In this document: one piece after another, positions 6,909-7,243 of the stretch | Layout: each line of letters starts with the position of its first letter | Position numbering within the stretch: the stretch's first letter is position 1 | Assembly: GCA_002413145.1 (NCBI GenBank) | Contig: DHWK01000008.1 | Span: 1,103 to 8,345, forward strand | Source: a bacterium UBP12_UBA5184 | GTDB lineage: Bacteria > Vulcanimicrobiota > Vulcanimicrobiia > Vulcanimicrobiales > Vulcanimicrobiaceae | Length of the DNA: 7,243 bases | Direction: 5' to 3' | Translations under genes and position numbers: made by a program | The notes under the pieces: generated by a model | Databases searched by the model: none | What the model saw: only the letters and a program-made list of their open reading frames with translations | What the model was told of the DNA's origin: nothing

Positions 6909-7109
6909 TTGCAGTTGACGATCAACGGCGAGCGACGAGAATTGCCTCAGAACGCGACCGTGAGCGAACTTCTAAGCGACCTCAGTCTTGAGTGCAACGG
7001 GATCGCAGTCGCCGTGAACGAGCGCGTGGTGCGCCAGACCACCTTTGACCGGTACCGCCTCCAAGATGGCGACGTCGTCGAGATCATTCGCGCCGTCGCC
7101 GGTGGATAA
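6909..7109 (+). CDS. thiS: Sulfur carrier protein ThiS
   Basis: A 66-residue ubiquitin-like sulfur carrier for thiamine biosynthesis. ThiF adenylates its C-terminus, which becomes a thiocarboxylate that gives sulfur to ThiG for the thiazole ring. The sequence shows the family's start (LTINGERREL), NGIAVAVNERVV in the middle, LQDGDVVEIIRAVAGG at the end, and the required terminal Gly-Gly. Start: TTG 6909 gives the usual family length with GAAGAA (6900-6905) just ahead. The more upstream TTG 6882, directly after the etfQO stop, would add nine residues that do not look like ThiS. It lies 27 bases after etfQO on the same strand and just before thiG, so it may be transcribed from the etfQO promoter. 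I saw no conserved THI-box (TPP riboswitch) sequence upstream. Confidence 0.93.
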   Translation: MQLTINGERRELPQNATVSELLSDLSLECNGIAVAVNERVVRQTTFDRYRLQDGDVVEIIRAVAGG

Positions 7110-7118
7110 GGGGGCGCG

Positions 7119-7134
7119 GGTTCGGCCGCGAACC
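7119..7134 (+). repeat. Hairpin between thiS and thiG
   Basis: GGTTCG (7119-7124) and CGAACC (7129-7134) form a perfect 6-bp stem with a four-base loop (GCCG), in the 32-base gap between thiS and thiG. It ends 7 bases before the thiG ATG, where a ribosome binding site would sit. No T-run follows, so it is not a typical terminator. Function is unknown. Confidence 0.35.
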
Positions 7135-7141
7135 GTCCAAC

Positions 7142-7243
7142 ATGGCCCCCACAAACGGCGCCGCCGACGAGCCGCTCAAGATCGGCAAGTATGAGTTCCA
7201 TTCGCGCCTGATCGTCGGGTCGGGGAAGTACTCGTCCTTCGAG
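7142..7243 (+). CDS. thiG: Thiazole synthase ThiG (3' partial)
   Basis: The first 34 residues of ThiG are visible before the window ends. ThiG is a cytosolic TIM-barrel enzyme that joins 1-deoxy-D-xylulose 5-phosphate, dehydroglycine and the sulfur carried by ThiS into the thiazole phosphate of thiamine. The recognisable part is LKIGKYEFHSRLIVGSGKYS, which matches the family N-terminus (F-x-SRL-x-GTGKY, here with Ser for Thr); the catalytic lysine lies beyond the window. ATG 7142 is the only start candidate in frame after the thiS stop. No clear ribosome binding site is within ten bases; the nearest purine-rich run (GGGGG) is at about 7110-7114. ThiS directly before it supports the call strongly. 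Confidence 0.88.
   Translation, partial: MAPTNGAADEPLKIGKYEFHSRLIVGSGKYSSFE

Noticed and set aside
6860..6910. Possible TPP riboswitch before thiS
   Set aside because: The space is too short and no conserved THI-box sequence was seen.
1..7243. Mobile element, CRISPR array, tRNA or defence cassette
   Set aside because: No transposase, integrase, repeat-spacer pattern, tRNA-like fold or toxin-antitoxin pair was seen; coding sequence fills nearly the whole window.

Overview
This window comes from a GC-rich bacterial chromosome. Codon third positions are mostly G or C throughout, and starts other than ATG seem common. A quinone-linked ETF dehydrogenase and a GlcF-type subunit point to a respiring, probably aerobic organism. 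The gene set does not fix a taxon. A soil or environmental lineage such as Candidatus Eremiobacterota or a similar GC-rich phylum would fit, but that is a guess.

Layout: (1) 1-951, + strand: the C-terminal three quarters of a GlcF-type iron-sulfur subunit of a glycolate/2-hydroxyacid dehydrogenase, cut by the window edge. (2) 999-3080, +: a cytosolic PAS-PAS-GGDEF-EAL cyclic-di-GMP protein with a degenerate GGDEF half and an apparently intact EAL phosphodiesterase half. (3) about 3089-3877, +: a small M14-type zinc carboxypeptidase of the succinylglutamate desuccinylase/aspartoacylase group, with no ordinary start codon where its N-terminus should begin. (4) 3840-5129, - strand: a LarA-type nickel-pincer 2-hydroxyacid racemase, whose 3' end overlaps the peptidase tail to tail by 38 bases. 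(5) 5130-5210: a short divergent leader. (6) 5211-6881, +: electron-transfer flavoprotein:ubiquinone oxidoreductase. (7) 6909-7109, +: the sulfur carrier ThiS. (8) 7142 to the window end, +: the N-terminus of the thiazole synthase ThiG.

How they may work together: GlcF and LarA both belong to 2-hydroxyacid metabolism (oxidation, and racemisation of lactate-like acids). ETF-QO feeds flavoprotein dehydrogenase electrons into the quinone pool. This is therefore plausibly a neighbourhood for oxidising organic acids, although the genes are on both strands and are not one operon. ThiS and ThiG supply the thiazole half of thiamine and seem to ride behind the ETF-QO gene. The EAL protein and the peptidase have no clear link to the rest.

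I found no mobile element, CRISPR array, RNA gene or defence-like cassette. The region looks mostly like core metabolism. The points worth a second look are the degenerate GGDEF domain with a preserved inhibitory site, two mutually exclusive hairpins over the EAL/peptidase junction beside the missing start codon, extra cysteines in ETF-QO, and the LarA neighbourhood.
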